From contig NZ_JAPMIT010000004.1 in NCBI RefSeq assembly GCF_026410545.1, positions 1-64,000 on the forward strand: a stretch of 64,000 nucleotides of DNA, in the 5' to 3' direction. Each line of letters starts with the position of its first letter. The stretch's first letter is position 1. The notes beneath the pieces are model-generated. The model saw only the letters and a program-made list of their open reading frames with translations, searched no databases and was not told the DNA's origin. The position numbers and the translations under genes are program-made. This stretch comes from Microbacterium sp. STN6. GTDB lineage: Bacteria > Actinomycetota > Actinomycetes > Actinomycetales > Microbacteriaceae. Shown one piece after another: positions 62,318-64,000 of this stretch.

Positions 62318-63338
62318 CGCTCACCTCTTTGTTAGTGTCGAATTCGATACTACCGCGCAATGCCGCCGAACGGTGGCGCAGGCTCCCGATCGCGAAGAGC
62401 CCGATGCCGATGAGCAGCCACCCGACCAGTACGACTACGGGCTCGGCGATGCCGTGGCCGTTGAAGAACGCGACGTCGCGCAGCAGTGTTCCCGTGGCTC
62501 CCGGCGGAAGCAGCTGGCCGATTTGGCCCCACGGCTGCGGCAACAGCTCCGGTGCGCTGGTGACTCCGGAGAGCGGGTTTCCGAGCGCGATCAGAAGCAC
62601 GCCCGCGATCCCGATGCCGATCCCCTTGAGGGCCCGTTCGAGCCCGAGCACCAGGAGCGCTGTCGCCGCGATCCCGAGCATGGCGGACAGCGACAGCTGC
62701 AGATAGTGCTCGTTGAAGGTTCCGACGGCGAAGAGCGTGCCGACCAGGCCGAACCCTCCGAAGATCGTGAAGCCGCCGATCGTGAGGATGCGCCGCCAGA
62801 CCCCGAGGATCATGGCCATGATTCCAACAGCGGCGATCCACCCGCCGAGTGCGATCGGGAGTGCGCCGGCCGCAAGCCCGACGCCTTTCGGGTCGCGGTG
62901 GGTGAATGGCTGGACATCGGTCGTGGTTACCGCCGTGTGCGCGCCGACGCCGAGATGCTGCGCCGTCTGCTTCAGAATGTTCGCGACGGCGGGGCTGGCT
63001 GCCGTCGCGTAGTCCAGCCGCGTTCCCGTTGTGGTGACCACGAACGCGCCGTAGACGGTGCGGTCCCTGATCTGCGTGATCGCCTCACCCTCTGACGAGG
63101 CGGTGTGGAAGTCCCAGTCCTTTGGTCCTGCCTTGTCGAGCGCGGCCTCCAGCTCAGTTCGTTGCGCCTGCGTCGCGGCGATGGAAATCGGAATATCGTG
63201 CGCGCTCGAGTGGACGTTCGGAAGGGTGAACGCGAGCACCAGCCCGGCCATGATGGCGATGAGAATCACCCCGACCACGAGCATCCGTCGCCAGGTCGAG
63301 ACAGGCGCGGTGGGTGTCGGCGATGCCGTGAGTACCAT
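62259..63338 (-). CDS. YhgE/Pip-like ABC-2-type membrane protein
   Basis: The 359-residue protein has one N-terminal helix (MLVVGVILIAIMAGLVLAFT, residues ~19-38), an external domain of ~130 residues (ATQAQRTELEAALDKAGPKD, RTVYGAFVVTTTG), then about five helices (residues ~165-320) with GNPLSGVTSAPELLPQPWGQ near residue 255. This layout resembles YhgE/Pip and ABC-2 permeases. ATG 63338 follows AGAGAAG; an in-frame TTG five codons earlier is weaker. It is divergent from a TetR gene with two operator-like palindromes between, as in regulated efflux systems. No ATPase gene is seen. Confidence 0.8.
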   Translation of the reverse strand: MVLTASPTPTAPVSTWRRMLVVGVILIAIMAGLVLAFTLPNVHSSAHDIPISIAATQAQRTELEAALDKAGPKDWDFHTASSEGEAITQIRDRTVYGAFVVTTTGTRLDYATAASPAVANILKQTAQHLGVGAHTAVTTTDVQPFTHRDPKGVGLAAGALPIALGGWIAAVGIMAMILGVWRRILTIGGFTIFGGFGLVGTLFAVGTFNEHYLQLSLSAMLGIAATALLVLGLERALKGIGIGIAGVLLIALGNPLSGVTSAPELLPQPWGQIGQLLPPGATGTLLRDVAFFNGHGIAEPVVVLVGWLLIGIGLFAIGSLRHRSAALRGSIEFDTNKEVSDEYPELAEASPRSRRPQPH

Positions 63339-63357
63339 GATCTTCTCTTTCAATAGA

Positions 63358-63414
63358 ATACGAGCCGTATCTAGTCACTGGCTGCTAGGCTAGCACACTA
63401 AGTACGGTTCGTAT
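63358..63414. promoter_or_regulatory. Paired TetR operators
   Basis: ATACG-AGC-CGTAT (63358-63370) and GTACG-GTT-CGTAT (63402-63414) are two related palindromes, each followed by CTAG. They lie just upstream of the divergent membrane-protein and TetR genes, so the regulator probably represses both. Confidence 0.72.
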
Positions 63415-63427
63415 CTAGGAGGTTCGA

Positions 63428-64000
63428 ATGGCTCAGGTCCGAACGCGCCGGCGAAACGAGGAGTTGCTCGAGGCGATCCATGCCGCCGTGCTCGATGAAC
63501 TGCATGACCACGGTTACGCCGGCGTCACGTTCGAGGGTGTTGCGCGGCGGGCTCGCACCAGCAAGCCCGTGCTGTACCGCCGCTACCGGTCCCGCGCGCA
63601 CCTGGTCACCGATGCCGTGCTTCAATCCGCGGCGGACCAAACGGCCTGGAAGCAGACCGGGTCACTGCGCGGAGATCTGATCGCACTCCTGAGTGGTCTC
63701 GCCGATCAGTTCGAGCGTTTCGGCGGTGACACCTATCTCGGCCTCCTCTCAGAGGCCGACGAGAACCTGATCGGGGACGCCCTCGAGACCGTCGGCACGG
63801 TGAACCACGAGGCCATGCTCGACCTGTTCGACGCCGCACGGCAGCGTGGTGAACTTGGCCCCGCACCGATCTCCGAGCAGGTGGCCGCGGCGCCGGTGTC
63901 GCTGATCCGGCACGGCGCGCTCCTTGTCCGCGAATTCGGCGCGGAGACAATCGTGACCATCGTCGATGAGGTCGTGATCCCGCTGCTCAAGGCCGTCAGC
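63428..64000 (+). CDS. TetR/AcrR family regulator, 3' end beyond the window
   Basis: The frame is open from ATG 63428, with AGGAGG five bases upstream, through base 64000 (191 codons), so the stop lies outside the window. The N-terminus is a TetR DNA-binding domain: ELLEAIHAAVLDELHDHGYA then VTFEGVARRARTSKPVLYRR with the recognition helix. The C-terminal domain (LRGDLIALLSGLADQFERFG, SLIRHGALLVREFGAETIVT) fits the TetR_C family of regulators of membrane transporters. Nearly the whole protein is visible, given the ~195-residue norm. It is divergent from the YhgE-like gene. Confidence 0.9.
   Translation, partial: MAQVRTRRRNEELLEAIHAAVLDELHDHGYAGVTFEGVARRARTSKPVLYRRYRSRAHLVTDAVLQSAADQTAWKQTGSLRGDLIALLSGLADQFERFGGDTYLGLLSEADENLIGDALETVGTVNHEAMLDLFDAARQRGELGPAPISEQVAAAPVSLIRHGALLVREFGAETIVTIVDEVVIPLLKAVS

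Overview
The window is high-GC actinobacterial DNA. Gene content and order (ppa-tilS-hpt-ftsH-folE-folP-folB-folK-DUF3180, two PH-domain proteins, DUF2520-panC-lysS), LacI/TetR regulators, a WXG100-type protein and frequent GCATCCGC/GCGGATGC words point to Microbacteriaceae or a close relative. Genus cannot be set from the sequence alone. Start codons are ATG, GTG and TTG. Many operon genes overlap by ATGA or GTGA, and several first genes look leaderless, with a TANNNT -10 box 6-7 bases before the start codon.

Layout. (1) 1-15.2 kb: an exopolysaccharide (EPS) cluster whose first 13 kb look less GC-rich than the rest. It holds a 5'-truncated PKD/phosphoesterase, two GT4-type glycosyltransferases, a CDP-alcohol phosphatidyltransferase, a DUF6492 protein, a polysaccharide pyruvyltransferase and an F420-hydrogenase-beta-like Fe-S protein. 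On the opposite strand are a Wzx-type flippase, a fucosyltransferase-like protein, a Wzz/tyrosine autokinase fusion and a Wzy-like polymerase. A low-molecular-weight tyrosine phosphatase and the priming polyprenyl-phosphate sugar transferase complete a Wzx/Wzy system. The priming enzyme has a roughly 370-base leader rich in long inverted repeats. (2) 15.6-18.4 kb: a cation diffusion facilitator and an SDR oxidoreductase divergent from a TetR regulator. (3) 18.4-26.8 kb: a LacI-controlled ABC sugar importer with GH31 and GH127 glycosidases, probably for plant-type arabinosides or xylosides. (4) 26.9-30.3 kb: tRNA-Glu, tRNA-Asp and tRNA-Phe, then a candidate riboswitch and paired M23 and NlpC/P60 cell-wall hydrolases. 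(5) 30.5-44.7 kb: housekeeping genes for pyrophosphatase, tRNA-Ile lysidine synthesis, purine salvage, FtsH, folate, biotin uptake, pantothenate and LysRS. (6) 44.7-52.6 kb: a CtaG-like protein, cardiolipin synthase, a DUF2975/XRE operon and clpC. (7) 52.9-58 kb: an acetyltransferase and a type VII secretion toxin locus (WXG100-like protein, toxin with T7SS signal, unknown protein, SseB-like protein). (8) 58-64 kb: radA, an alpha/beta hydrolase, an SGNH hydrolase, tRNA-Ser with a scarred accessory patch (YhcG fragment, orphan XRE antitoxin-like gene), and a membrane protein divergent from a TetR gene cut by the window end.

The features most worth a second look are: four 51-bp copies of a dispersed palindromic repeat inserted in frame in tilS; three families of dispersed palindromes; the structured leader of the priming transferase; a 38-bp repeat carrying a ribosome-binding site and start codon at both ends of the EPS island; and the T7SS toxin locus.
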